Assembly (NCBI GenBank): GCA_022497155.1
Contig: MU385737.1
Span: 186,001 to 250,000, forward strand
Length of the DNA stretch: 64,000 bases
Reading direction: 5' to 3'
Source: Whalleya microplaca
Taxonomy: Eukaryota > Ascomycota > Sordariomycetes > Xylariales > Xylariaceae
How positions within the stretch are numbered: position 1 is the first letter of the stretch; each line of letters begins with the position of its first letter. Below the pieces are notes generated by a model that did no database searches, was not told the DNA's origin, and was given only the letters and a program-made list of their open reading frames with translations. The translations under genes were made by a program, and so were the position numbers. Of the stretch, positions 10,464-22,839 are shown piece by piece.

Positions 10464-13247
10464 ATGAAGTTATTACGAGTGCTTTCAAGCAAAGGATGGC
10501 GACGTACTGGAGCAATTAATGTAATCTTGGCTTATGTATGCTGCCTCATCCTGATGGTATGTCTCTTGGTCAGCATGCTACAACCAGGTTCTTCTATAAG
10601 CAGTGCAAATATTTTTTTCGAAGGAGATTGCAGCAAATCAGCAAGGATCAATTTCTTACTTCACATGTTTCTTAACATAATTTCAAGTGCTGTTCTCGCG
10701 TCGTCAAACTTCTTCATGCAGGTCCTTAGCTCGCCATCCCGTCAAGAGATTGACCAAGCTCATACATGGCTCCGATCACTTGACATTGGAATTCCATCGG
10801 TCAGTAATATACGGCACGTCTCATGGTTCAAGCGTATAGGCTGGGTTATCTTATTCTTCAGCTCCATCCCTCTACACTTGTTTTTCAACAGTTCTATATT
10901 CGAGACCACCTATCGGGGCTCACAGTGGCACCTGACTATCTCAACCGAGGCTTTCACGCAAGGCGCAACTTTTTTTCCACCGGGCGGAAGTCTTTCGCCC
11001 GCTGGAGCACCGAGGCCGGACCTTATCTACGACGAAGTCTTCCAAATGTACGAGTGTCCCAAAAGAAAAACATACGATAATGCTACTATATCGTATTGCC
11101 GCCCCCCATATGAAGATCATGTTGTTGGTTATGGACAAGCTGTTGTATTCGATGACTACTGGAATGCTTCATCACTCATCCGCCGAAATATTTCCTTGGC
11201 TGCAAACGAAGCTTCGACATGGACATTGCTTAATAATAAGGACTGCCAGGACGAGTACAGGTCATACAACCCGAGGATAAAATACGGCGACGTAGTAGTT
11301 ATAATCGAAAGCGATGCTACCAATTCGACAGGTTGGACAAGATCACAGGTCTTCGATTTTGACCCGTCTAGCAACCTCTCATCCTACTGGGATACACGGG
11401 TTCCCCCAGACAGTATCAACTCATTATGGTTCTCGGCTCAATGCAGCACATTTCGGACGTTATCAGAATCGGGCAGACGCGATAGATACAATAATACGTG
11501 TCTAGGAGCTCTTGGTCTATATAGCGAAGAAGTAGATGACGGCAGACTACCACCTTCTCAGGAGAATTGGTCGCTGGCTTTTAATCCATTTTCAGGAGAC
11601 ACTGGCGATGCAAGAGGAGCCTTACAAGACCTACGGTACAATAACAAGTTCGACAGCTTCCAAGTCCGTCACTGTTTAGCTCAATCGATCCAGCAACACT
11701 GCAAAGTTGGGGTATCCAACGGATTGCTTCTCGTCACTATCAGTTGCATACTCGTTAAAGCAGTACAAGGCACCATAGTCGTCTGGAGGCTCTCAGCTGC
11801 ATCCCTTGTCGTTCCTGGAGATGCAATACAATCCTTTATCTCGAACCCAGATCCACAAACCCAGGGTCTTGGCACTTTGGACATCATCGACAGTGAGAGG
11901 CTTGAGGTGAGTATTCAAGTTCATATCCGGCTTGCTCCTACAACATTTACAGAAAGAATTTGGTCTTTTCTCTATCCGAGTACTGACGAATTTTGAGCTG
12001 TAATCTAGTTTGGGCTGCGTAAATCCTGGACTCCTGACGATTTTTCAGAATTGACACCGATTTTGAGGCCACGTCGATGGAGAAAGAGGACTCCCCGAAT
12101 CATGTCCGTAATCCCTCGGCCTGTCCGGATTCGCACATACGCGACGCTGTTCCTTGGGCTCGTCTTACTCTTGATCGCTCTAATATTCGCGACGTTATCA
12201 AGTGAAAACAACTAGTATGTCACTTTCTCGTATGATTACTATACAATTTCTCCTAATACAAACTAATTACGTCTGTGGCAGCAATTACTTTGGTCAATTC
12301 AACGGAAATCTCGTAACTGGAATTGGGGGCACAGATCCTGGCTACATAGGTGCACTTCTCTTTGCTAACATGCCACAACTCCTGCTCTCCCTCTGCTACT
12401 TTTCTTATAACGCTTTTGTCACGCGTATTCAGGTTGAAAAAGAATGGAACACGTTTAGTTTATCCTATAGGCCACTCCGTGTTTCCTATCCTACCGGCGA
12501 GCAAATATCAAGCTATCGCCTCCAGCTGCCCTACAAATACAGCATACCTCTCATTGGTATCAGCATGCTATTCCATTGGCTTGTATCCAACTCAATTTAT
12601 ATATTCGTCAATGAGGGCGGTAAGTATATCAAAATATTTGTTTTGGGATGATATGTGGTAATAAAAAGCCAAGGTTATAATATCGAGCCACATTCCACTC
12701 TTGCCGGTTTGGAAAGCCAGTTCCGCGTCTCTGATGGGTCAAAAATTGCACTGGGATATTCTCCTCTTGCTTTGTTAATCCTTTTTGTTATAAGCTTTGT
12801 GGTGATGTCTCTATCAATAATTTTTGGTTTCCACAGACTCAAAGGCAACATGGTTGCTGGAGGATGTAAATCTTTGGTGATATCTGCAGCTTGCCACGTT
12901 GGTGATGAGGCAAGCATGGATCGGTTTTCAAGAAGTATCTCTAGAGAGTCTCAGAGGTTGAGTAACCGTACGCGTACTATTACCAAGCCGTTGTAAGGTT
13001 ATCACTAATAGCACTAGAAATATTATACACGCAGATACGAGACACGACAACTACAAGCGAGGTTGAGGCGGACCCCGGAACTCTTCTCGGTCTGGCGCAG
13101 AGGAAGTTACGCTGGGGAGCTGTTACGCTACCCCAAAGTCTAGCTGAAATTCAACCCACCGAAGACGGAAAGGATGTGCTTCATCTAGGTTTTGGTGGAG
13201 AGGAGAGTAATGTCTGCGAGCCAGAAGACGGACAATACTATGTATAG
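10464..13247 (+). CDS. DUF6536-domain multi-pass membrane protein
   Basis: This belongs to a fungal family of large uncharacterised membrane proteins. Clear exons are 10464-11906, 12009-12214, 12282-12619 and 12674 to about 12956, joined in phase; a last exon ends at 13247. The exact last junction was not resolved, so length is about 830 residues. The N-terminus has the DUF6536 signature: GWRRTGAINVILAYV helix, FFEGDCSKSARINFLLH, SSNFFMQVLSSPSRQEIDQAH and LDIGIPS. A large extracellular-type loop with several N-glycosylation sequons and cysteines follows. More membrane helices come after, with GQFNGNLVTGIGG and ISAACH near the end. The tail (RKLRWGAV, HLGFGG) resembles the conserved C-terminus of the family. 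Function is unknown. Confidence 0.8.
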
Positions 13248-14634
13248 ATTATGAAAAGAGTATTATGGGGTAGTAAAGTTAAAGATATTGTTGCGTGGCC
13301 TTTATTTCAACCAGTAAAGAGGACCCAGAGGCACGCAAATAGTTTTATAGCAATTCTAGGAACTAGAATGCAGTATTAGAGATAACTACTGTGAAGTAGG
13401 GGTGATGCACGAAGTGCAGGCTAGTACAAAGAATGCACACAATGCTTTAGTAAAAGTCGTATATATTAAAGATAGTCTCTTTTACTGTTCCGTAGTGGAA
13501 GACATACTACATATACAGGCTTGGCCCATGCTGTTGCTAAGTGCTTCGCAACAGATCTTACATTTATAGGTTGCAGCAGAAAAGGAACGAGTTGTTGGTA
13601 ATTTCTAAAATTACTACCGCATGACTGGGCTAAATGGTGCGCCAAGCGCGCGCACGAACTATCTACCCTAGTTGCTGCGTGAGCCTAGTTACTAAGTACC
13701 CAGCTTAATCCAGTAGTAGAGTTATTGAAGGTGTTTTTAACTAGTTAAAGCGCAACGCCCTCTAGGTATAAGGAGACGAATTACTATGTAGCCATAGCAA
13801 GTAGGGCGGGTATAAAGGAATTTGCCGCATTTTTCTTACTTCGGATATATACAGCCCAAAATCGCTTTCTAAATCCATACACGTACATACATACGATTAG
13901 CCAGCCTATCTGGGCAATCTAGGGTGCCGGAATGAACCGCACGCTTAAACCTTTATTAGAAGGGACCCGCCCATGGGACCTTGCAGTTCTCTTTTTAGAC
14001 CCCAATCACTGTGCCACGATTGCGCGCACATGTGCCGAGATGATTGAGATAAGCGTCTGCAGGGGTTGTGAAGACGGGTGTTCAGAGGGTGGTCCATCAG
14101 CCCTAACTGTTCCGAGTAGCAGGATCCGGCCCCCAATATCGACTATATGATGCGATGTAACCACCCAAGCACTCCCCAAACAAGATTCGACGACCACTGG
14201 ACAGCCTGGGCTGCCTGGATGGACTTTTGTAGGCAGCATGATTGGCATGATCCATAGTCGGTTAAAGTACATACCTAATGCAAGACCTTGCCTGGATTGG
14301 AGGATCCAAACCACGTTGCTCAAGCTCTACATACTATGTACATTCCGTCATTTGGTATGCCCCTGCTTCCAATGCGGACCTCCTTGTTCAGCTTGCAACC
14401 ATGTGTCTGGGTGCCATCATCCTTGTGGATAATGCAGGACGCGATAAGAACACTCGAAGAGCTGCCCGGGGGGCGTCCAGCCTCCCTTTCTTTTGCGTCG
14501 GTGGTGCAGGTTAGCAACTTTCAACGAGTTCTGATCTGACGCTTTAGTTGAGTGTTCTCGACAATGGTTGATGATCTACCTAGCATGAAGTAGGAACTCG
14601 ACAAACTTTTGACGAGAAGGAGAGTCACTGCACG
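13248..14634. other. Intergenic region with dispersed repeat
   Basis: Non-coding between the DUF6536 gene and the next membrane-protein gene. It contains the inverted relative of the 4.0-kb repeat at 13622-13671 (ACTGGGCTAAATGGTGCGCC). Small reading frames at 13.9-14.5 kb overlap on both strands and show no domain. Confidence 0.45.
13622..13671. repeat. Second copy of the GGGCTAAATGGTGCGCC repeat
   Basis: This 50-bp segment matches the reverse complement of 4035-4101 over its first 21 bases and again at its end (ACTATCTACCC against ACTATTTACCC). The middle is diverged and shorter, with GCGCGCGC instead of tandem GTGCGCC units. Confidence 0.5.
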
Positions 14635-16115
14635 ATGGCTACGAATCTGCTCGACGACACCGCGCAGTACGTAGGATGGGTCGAAAGTCCGAACGCGCGT
14701 GGGACGATGGACATTATTTGGAGCTGTGTTGTAGTTCTGATTACCGCCATCTGGACGGTCATCCATCTCAATCTCCCGTCAAAGGCCGACAGCTTGACGC
14801 AAATCACACTTCGCAGAATCCGTTGGGGCGTGTTATCGATCTTCGCCCCGGACTTGCTGACGCTTATTGCTGCAAGTCAATGGGACAATGCCAAGAGATC
14901 GGTTAGGCAGATGAAGGAGTTGACTGGTTCTGAAAGATGGACTCTCGTGCACGCCTTCTATGCCAATAGTGGTGGTTAGACTATCACTTTACACCATTTC
15001 CCAATGCCACTTAACTGATTCAAACTCATAGGCTTTCACCTGCAGCCGGTGGAAGGTCCGTCATTCCCGATCAACGCCGATTCCATTCTCTTCCTTGTAT
15101 CCCATGGCTACGTCGAGATGCCCCAGGTCACACGCGAGGAGATCTGGGACAAGAGCAAGGCGGACGTCTTCGCGAAAGCCTTCGCGCTGCTGCAGACGGG
15201 GTGGATAATCATCCAATCGATCGCGAGGGCAGCCGCGGGCCTTTCCTTGTCGCCTCTAGAACTGTTCACGCTCGCATTCGTGGTGTCGACGGCATCATCG
15301 TACTTCTTCTGGTGGTACAAGCCGCAGCACGTCGAGACGCCCATGGTGCTGTACAGCGAGTTCCCGGTTTCGAAGATCCTTGCCGACGTCGGTCTGCCGT
15401 CTGACATGCCCTTCGTTAGCACGCCGTTGGAGTTTATCGAGAAGTCGAACCAGACTTGGGAGCGCAGGAAGATGTTCGAGAACTTCGACCTCGAACGCCA
15501 GGACCAGGTCGTAGGGACCGATCGCGTCCCGCTGCAGCGTATTCCTGATGATGCTATTCTGCCATCGCAGTTACCGTTGCCGCTGCTTGCTGCTTTGATC
15601 ATACCGTCTATGATACACTCTTGCATACGTATGTACACCCAGTAATCTGCTTCCTCTTTCCTTATTACAAGTATGAGTAGTCTATCAGGGACGACTTAGA
15701 TGCTATGTGCGAACATATACTCTCATTTCCTCAATGACCACTACTAAATATCGATATCGCAGATCTAATGGGATGGAATCTCCCTTACCCTACAAAGACC
15801 GAACAGCTTCTATGGCGGATATCCGCAGTCATGCTCGCCGGGATGTCTTGTATCAGCGTTGGTATGGTTCGAGTTCTCGCGGTTCTTGGTTATAAGGGCA
15901 AGTATAATCTTGTCTGGATCTGGATCAACGTTCGTCGACAGAGCTCTGAAAACAGGATATGTCTGGATTTTTGGGATACTATATTGGCTCTCTCCACCTT
16001 CTGTCTTGTGATTGCGAGATGCTTCATCATAACGGAGGTGGTCATAAGCTTGCGGCATTTGCCTGCCGACGTGTTCCTCACTGTAAACTGGACAAACTTC
16101 ATCCCACATATATAA
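14635..16115 (+). CDS. Uncharacterised fungal integral membrane protein
   Basis: Three exons (14635-14974, 15032-15628, 15763-16115) join in phase to give 429 residues. The sequence fits a large fungal family without assigned function. Its recurring motifs are visible: GWVESPNARGTMDIIWSC at residue 13, QWDNAKRSVRQMKEL, WTLVHAFYANSGGF, the Lys/Glu-rich REEIWDKSKADVFAK, then ELFTLAFVVSTASSYFFWWYKP. At least five hydrophobic helices are present. Members are often found in accessory regions and some are near incompatibility genes, but a role is not established. All introns have consensus borders and the phases agree, so the structure is secure. Confidence 0.78.
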
Positions 16116-16766
16116 CAATAAACCAAGTCTAATAAACACGTTAAATGTATATGGTATTATTCAACAGGGAAGACTGTGGAAAGCGTAGAACCCTAATTTT
16201 CACAACCTTGCCTACCCGCATAATGATATGTTACCTTTAAAGATCATTCAAAGAGGCATCAGTCGAAGTATAGCCAATGATATGTTAGCTCACCTCTACT
16301 ACCCCGTCGCTAGGCATCTGAGAAACTAATACCAACATAATCTTTATATATATACCGTATTGCAATTACATTTTCGTATTCTGCCTCACAACCGTTGTAT
16401 TGAGGGCATCGAAGAGAGATACAACAGGCAGATAAAGGTTTCAACTTACCACATCCTTGAAATTTCGTAGCGAGTCTATCAAGGCTAAGATCATTCTAAT
16501 TCAACATGTCTATATCCTCTGGAGCTTCCACTTATCAGCAAGATACCTGATACAAACTACCACCCTCGTACATAGTAGGTGCTAAGTGGGTCTAAGTCTA
16601 CTGTAGTAGTACACGCCGTTAGCGCCAGGTACGAGGATGCCGGCGAAGCAACACATACTCCGCCGGTTGCGGCCTAGATCCCAGGTAGTGATATGGGCTT
16701 CAATAAATCACATCGAAAATATACACAACTTGTTCCGATCTCGCAAGAGGTTTACGAGCATTCTCA
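16116..16766. other. Intergenic region upstream of tRNA-Gly
   Basis: AT-rich non-coding sequence. No feature beyond the tRNA that follows. Confidence 0.4.
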
Positions 16767-16837
16767 GCATCAGTGGTTTAGTGGTAAAATCCATCGTTGC
16801 CATCGATGGGCCCCGCGTTCGATTCGCGGCTGATGCA
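16767..16837 (+). tRNA. tRNA-Gly (anticodon GCC)
   Basis: A 71-nt cloverleaf. The acceptor stem pairs GCATCAG with CTGATGC, discriminator A. The D-arm has the A-box TGGTTTAGTGG, the T-arm has the B-box GTTCGATTC, and the anticodon stem CCATC/GATGG encloses GCC at 16799-16801. The body closely follows known eukaryotic tRNA-Gly(GCC). No intron. T-rich runs at about 16862-16873 could end Pol III transcription. Confidence 0.95.
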
Positions 16838-18339
16838 TTGACAAAGAGGGATATCTCATTGACTTTTCTTTTTGCATCTTTTATAAGTACAGACCCAAGA
16901 AGACTTCTATATTTTGTGTGTGCAGAAGCTTTGGCACTAGACGGGTGAAGACTTTCTCAGGCAATTGATGATTCTGTTTCTGAGTCTCTTCCTCAATTGA
17001 GTCGCCAATTTCGCTCAAGATGACGTCTGCGTCTCTATGAGTACCCAGGTAGCAATGGACGAGGCTTTACCCTTGTAATCGCCGTTTGTGATGATGATTA
17101 GCAAGTGAATAATACAATATGAGGTAAGTTTGGTCTCGCATCGACAATCTGCTAATGATAATGGACTAGCTATATTGGGAACCGAAGCACGCGATGATAC
17201 ACATGCCGACATCTAACGTAGCTTGAAGAAGGCTGTGCCACTGCAATTGCGTCTGATGGCGTACGGTTAAAGTTGGCGAGAACTCGAACTACTAGAGCAT
17301 ATCAAAGAGTAGATTCCCGGACGTCTTCCCATGGAATCCGACGGCACACATTCTGAATCCTCGGCTCCTGTATCTTTGGTAATCATCCGAAAGCATAGAT
17401 ATTGCCCCGACGATATTGTTGTTATGAAGGTATTCCAAAGTGTTGGACAAGTAGAAGCAGGCGGTTCTTGTGCAGCCTGCAAATTGATAGTGACACTGGT
17501 TGTCGTCGAATAGACCTGTCCTAATAACGTAGACTGGAGTGGAAAGTATCGTGCGACAATGCACGATCGATCAATCTTGTGTGGTTGCTTGCATAGTATC
17601 ACTGGTGAGATGTGAAGTAGTCGGATCTGGCTGCGCTTCAAGGGCGTATAATAAGTAGGTATGCATGTTCTGCCATGTTCTAAATCTGAATACGATAATA
17701 CTTGTATAATGCATCCAAGCGACTTATTACTGTGGGGGGGTTTATTCGAGAGCAAATCTTAGGCTGCTGACCAGGTTGCTGTTGACGTCATTGCCTCTAA
17801 ATAACCCAAGTCCTAGAGCACGATCGTCGATCTTCGATGGAGTATGTTCCAATCAACTGCATTGTTTCATATTCCCACATTATAAAGATATGGAGAAGTG
17901 AAAGGTGACTACGTGCTTCAGACACTGATATCTTCCCTTTGAATGATGAAGCTCTCCCATATACTGCTAACTGGATTTGTAGAGAAACCTGATATTAGAT
18001 CCTTCTATAGACGTACTCATAGACGTAGTGGTAGTTAAAATATGGTTTCATAAAATATAATTCCTAATCCAAGACGCCTTGCATGCTAACGCTCCTCTTC
18101 TATCTCCCAGTATAAATGTGATATAAAAAGTAGATAAAATCCGTATCGTCGTCAGCGTTAAGTGCCTTCTGTCCTAATAGCTCTAGCCTCAATTGTTTTC
18201 TCTTGCCTGCCAATCTGCAAACCTGCTTATGCCCTTCTGTAATAGCTCTTGAGAATGGGACTAAGCCCTGCATGAAATGACGGTAATAGGGTGAAAGAAA
18301 AAAAAGCAGAGGACATTGTCCTGTAGCACCACGAAGGCA
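16838..18339. other. Intergenic region with possible small reading frame
   Basis: No confident gene. A minus-strand reading frame near 17570-17290 contains a short cysteine-bearing segment (NQCHYQFAGCTRTACFYL) but has no clear start or signal peptide. A perfect CRE palindrome TGACGTCA lies at 17783-17790. Confidence 0.35.
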
Positions 18340-19479
18340 TCAGTACCTTGACTTGCCCCTGCGCGTACTTGAGCCCTTGAATCCCATTAGTTTCGAAGCC
18401 ACGAGCCCACTGATCGCATTCTCAGCAATATTCTTCATACCAGTCGACTTTGATCGTCTGGGATCCTTATCAATGAACGCGTCGATGGCAGCAGCGCCCA
18501 ACGCCGCCGTAGCAACTTTTGCGCCCTTGTCTCCCGTCCACGACCCGGGCTCCTTGCGCAGACGAAACGCTGCGATGCCGCCGGCCTCGAGGGCCGCTCT
18601 CGCCGCCATCTGCCAACGCTTCGCAGTCGCTTCCTTGGGCATCTTTGAGTAGCCATCGCGCATTCCAGACCTGAAGCCCGAAGATGCGGACTTTGTGTGA
18701 CGACCGCGGTGGCGGGAGGGCGATCGCGAAGAGGTTGTGGTGGACGGCCGAGGACGTCTACGACGGCGGCCCCGGTCATAGTCAGAGTCCGGGTCACGGC
18801 TCAGCGGTGGCGGAGATGATTGCGCTCTGTGTCTTCGGCTTGTGTGCGCTCTCGCGCCTCGCCTGGGCGGTGATGGAGATGGAGAGGGGCTAGGTGAATG
18901 CCGACGGCTGTGATGACTACGTCGTGGTGGTGGTGAGTCGTGGTAGGACTTGCGATAAGGCTTGTCACGACTTGAAGACCGCCCTTGGCCATCTCCACCC
19001 CCTTGTTGTGCAGCATATAGTGCCGCAGCCTCGCCGAGGAACTTTAGTCCCTGGCGTCCAAAGCTCTTGCTGCGTTGAACCGCCGGCCGGTCAGCAAAGT
19101 TACGATGTTTGTCTTGGGGTGGTTTCTCCCCCGCTCGAGGAGGCGGGGGGCGTTGCGCGGGCCTAGGGGGCGAGGGGCGTCTGTCAGTTGCCGGCGGCGG
19201 AGTAGAAGCCCGGTGATGTCTACGGCGCCGAGGAGGGCTCGTTGTTCTCGACTGTCTCCTGGACGGACTTGGACGCCTCCTAGGCTCGGGATCGGGGGAA
19301 AATGTGTGATGAGGGGGTTCGGGAACACCCGACGGATCATCTGTGCCAACGTACTCGTAAGGGGGAATATTTGGTGAGGTCGAGTAGCGGTAGGGGTCAT
19401 CGAAGGTATATGGGTCGTCGTAACGACTGCGATGTTTTCCGGATCGTGGCGCCATGATCTGCAATGGAGAGCGCCTCAA
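18340..19479 (-). CDS. Arg/Ser/Pro-rich low-complexity protein with conserved Gly/Ala C-terminus
   Basis: An uninterrupted frame of 379 residues; the likely start is the inner Met at 19455 (MAPRSGKHRSRYDD), giving 371. The first 270 residues are extremely rich in Arg, Ser, Pro and His (RS and SPSP runs) and are probably disordered. The last 90 residues are ordered and Ala/Gly-rich: AARAALEAGGIAAFRLRKEPG, then TAALGAAAIDAFIDKDP and ISGLVASKLMGF. This layout is known from fungal DUF3824-like or glycine-zipper proteins of unknown function. RS-rich proteins often act in RNA biology, but no RNA-binding domain is visible. The opposite strand is open only because of the biased composition. Confidence 0.75.
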   Translation of the reverse strand: MRRSPLQIMAPRSGKHRSRYDDPYTFDDPYRYSTSPNIPPYEYVGTDDPSGVPEPPHHTFSPDPEPRRRPSPSRRQSRTTSPPRRRRHHRASTPPPATDRRPSPPRPAQRPPPPRAGEKPPQDKHRNFADRPAVQRSKSFGRQGLKFLGEAAALYAAQQGGGDGQGRSSSRDKPYRKSYHDSPPPRRSHHSRRHSPSPSPSPSPPRRGARAHTSRRHRAQSSPPPLSRDPDSDYDRGRRRRRPRPSTTTSSRSPSRHRGRHTKSASSGFRSGMRDGYSKMPKEATAKRWQMAARAALEAGGIAAFRLRKEPGSWTGDKGAKVATAALGAAAIDAFIDKDPRRSKSTGMKNIAENAISGLVASKLMGFKGSSTRRGKSRY

Positions 19480-20940
19480 TAATGTTGTGATTGAGTTTCT
19501 GTTCTAGAATAAAAGCAAAGGGCAAGCTACCTAGGGAAGGCAGAGCAAAGCTGCGCGACTTTTAAAACAGGCACATACACTACCTAGTAGGATACGGTAA
19601 TGGGAGACCTCCCGTGGGGAGCAAATGGGGTCTAGTCATGCACAAGAACTGCAGCTCGACGTAACTTCGTTGTGGCTTCGGTGTCTGCCACGAATGTTCT
19701 AGTGTCATGTCAGCAGTCGGTGTAGCGAATGACTGTCGTGAATCTGGCAAGCCTTTTACAGCATGCATAAGTTGTGATGTCAGCCAGGATGAGAGTGTAT
19801 CCTGATTGAATGCAGGGGTCATACTGAAGACAGGAAAACGCCGGTCGGCAATCTGCCAGTCATGCAGCATGTAGAACATGTAGAACGTGCAACAATTGCC
19901 ACTTTGGACGATAGACTCGTTGGGCTATGCATGATCTGCCCCGCATGATCTCATCGTCTCCCCTTGCTCCCTTTTCTGTGCGGCGCTGGCGTGCTAACTC
20001 GGCAGCCAACGTCCGTTCGTTCGCTCGCTCACTTGAGTAATAAGCGACATTGCATCGTGAGGTCCAGGCGCAGCTTGACGATTAGGAAAGTAGTCAAATA
20101 ATAAGAAAAGTCTAGATCTAGATTGAGGGCAACAAAGGCGACTGACAGACAGGTCATACGTCTTGCTACCTAGAATGTGTCTCGTGATCACCGTCGCATT
20201 AGTATCACGTTCACTTTCGGGTCGTCTACTGTTGTCTCGTCCGCTATGTATACGGGTACAAGTGTTTCTGTCTGGGAAGCTTTGCGTCCAAAAAAAGACG
20301 AGATAAAAAATTAAATTCAAAAGAGATACTTCCCATCCGTTTAAATAGATAGAAAATAATTTGGAAGTTTAGACTAGGTAGCTCAACCACGGGATGAACC
20401 GAAACTCTTGGCAGCTAAGTACTTAACCCCTCTTGCCTATTACGTAGTAGGCAGCGAGAGTTGCAAGGATAGAGCTCATTGCGAGAGTCCAAACATACAG
20501 TCAATGCTTTACAACTGTTCAGGAAAAGGCCTAATGCTAAGATGGTTAGAACCCTCCTCCAGAGTGAATATCTTTGACGTGATTTGACCTGGCGTTTAAT
20601 ATGATGAAGTTGGTAATAGTTCGATGCGATAGTCTTAAAACTATGTCGTATATGGCATCTACGATCGTTTATACCATTGAGCCGACCTTCACAGTCTAGC
20701 CGAAAAATATTATAAAGTTCTCCACAACTCTGATATTAATATCAATTTCACGTTGGTTTTACAGGGTTGATGCTTTCATGGTCGAGGATAGAGCTACTGT
20801 TCGGTTGTATGTGTCTATATTCTTTATTTTACTTGTCATCTCCGTAGCTATAGCACCAACTAATTCGATTAATTCAAATAGCCCGTTCAATTCACCCCGC
20901 AGTATGTTGATATCCGCACTCATGATAATGATCTATCGCA
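19480..20940. other. Intergenic region
   Basis: Contains the 5' flank of the Arg/Ser-rich gene and the 3' flank of the GMC oxidoreductase. No RNA gene or repeat recognised. Confidence 0.4.
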
Positions 20941-22839
20941 TCAGTGACCCTTGATGATATCCGCAGCCTTCTCGGCTACGGCATAAACCGAAGACAATAT
21001 ATTGCCGCGCGGAATCAACGGGAAGATACTAGCATCAACGATACGGAGATTCTCCGTCCCGTACACAACTAGCTTCGGATCCACCACACCTCCCTTCTCC
21101 CTCGGCAACATGGCCGCCGAGCCGCAACCGTGGTACGCAGTGGTAGCCGTGTCGAGAACATACTTCTTAGCTACATCCAGGTCCCCAACGTGGTAGGCAT
21201 CAGGGTGATTGCGCTTCCCGGCGGGTTTGAAGAAGGGTGCCAGGTGCTCCGACTGGCGCAGCTGCGTGTCAATGGTTTGGATGTGGCGCGCCATGATCTC
21301 CAGGTCGGCGGGGTGTGAAAAGTAGCGCGGGTCGATGTTGGGTACGGCGTCGATGTCGGTGGAGGAGATGTGTGTCGAGCCCCTGGAGAAAGGGTGCGAT
21401 TGCGTAAAGCCAAGGCTGGCGAAGTTCTCGGGGAGCAGCTGCGTGCCAACGAAGCTTTTGCCACCCTCGTGCAGATTTGCCTGTGCCAGAAACATAAGGT
21501 AACCGGCCGAGCTGCCGTCCGATTTCTCGAGGATGGAGCGAACCGTATCATAGTACTCAGAGTCCCTGGGCTCTTGGGACCGGGGAAGCTTGTTGAGTAG
21601 CTCGGTAGCATCAGGCGTGGGCATGAAAGCATGGGACTGCATACCGCCGATGGTGAAGGGGCCAGCCTTGTGCTCGACATAGAGCTTCTGCGCCAGGGCG
21701 AGCGCCTCGGGTTCCTGGCGCATCAGCGGGTCCCCCGTAACAATACCATCGATTACCTCGTAGCTCAGTCCTGTCATCAGATGGTCCTGAAAATTCTCCC
21801 CCACACCTGGAAGGTCTACGTGGACCGGAATCCCGTGGCTCTCCAACAGCTTCTTACCGCCGATACCCGAGAGCTCTAGGAGCTTAGGTGTATTAAATAC
21901 ACCTGCCGCAAGTATGACTTCTTTCGTGGGATTGAACGTCTCCATCTTATCGTTGACTAAGGCCTGTACGCCTGTGGCCTTGTTAAGGCCAGCACCTGTC
22001 TTGGTGCACAATATTTTGTGGGTCTTGGCTTCAGTGAGGATCCGTACGTTAGCCCTCTGCTGAGCTGGAGAGCCGTACCCGGAGTAGGCGTAACTTCGAG
22101 TCTTGGTTTCGGGATCAACGGTTGCCGTATTGCTGTAACCACCAATCGAGTTGCCCGAGAACGGATCTGTACAAAATGAAGGGACGAGGCGTTATTTAAT
22201 GCGCACCCAGACACACACATACATACTTTCTTTTCTCCTTCATGTAAGATTACTCATTAAGATCAACTTACCAGCATTTGTGACTTTGTTCAGGCCGCGG
22301 AAGGCAGCGATCCATGCTTTACATAGAGGATTCTGTATGACGCCCGGGAAGGACACCTTGATAGGGCCCGAGGTACCACGGTACTCGTCATTAATCCAGT
22401 CGATGCCGAGATGTTCGAGCGTGGCCTGGTCCGGTGGTGGAATAAGTGTGTATGACTTTTTGTACGAGGGTACTAGACTAGCCCAGTCCCATTCACGGTT
22501 GCCCAGCTTGGCCCAGGCGTCGATATCAGACTGAGCGGGGGCGATGAAGGCCTGGCCGTTAATGGCTGAAGAGCCACCAAGGGCCTTTCCCTGGGGCTCT
22601 CTAATGGATCGGCCTCCCAGGCCCGGCTGGGGCACGGATTTGTATTGCCAGTCGGCATCCGAGCCCATCAGAGATGTGAAGAGGGCTGGGATATTGACCC
22701 GGGGATCGGCAGAGAGATCCTTTCCAGCCTCAAGCACCAAGACTTGGACATCGGGATTTTCGGACAAGCGGTTGGCGACGACGAGGCCGGATGTTCCGCC
22801 GCCGATAATTATATAATCGGGGGAGGGCATAGAAGCCAT
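20941..22839 (-). CDS. GMC-family FAD oxidoreductase
   Basis: A flavoenzyme of the glucose-methanol-choline family, which oxidises alcohols. Two exons (22839-22272 and 22166-20941) join in phase to give 597 residues. The FAD-binding Rossmann motif is at the very N-terminus (YIIIGGGTSGLVVANRL, with the acidic LVLEAG end of strand 2). GMC signature 1 is GKALGGSSAINGQAF. Signature 2 is AAGVFNTPKLLELSGIG. The C-terminus has the catalytic pair region: AYHGCGSAAM with the active His and IPRGNILSSVYAVAE with Asn where many members have His or Asn. No signal peptide is seen, so it is probably intracellular. The substrate cannot be told; aryl-alcohol or choline type are options. Confidence 0.9.

Noticed and set aside
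16637..16948. A 103-codon frame over the tRNA gene
   Set aside because: It runs through the tRNA-Gly and has no protein features.
18353..19400. Long frames antisense to the Arg/Ser-rich gene
   Set aside because: They arise from biased codon composition; the minus-strand protein has the conserved C-terminus.
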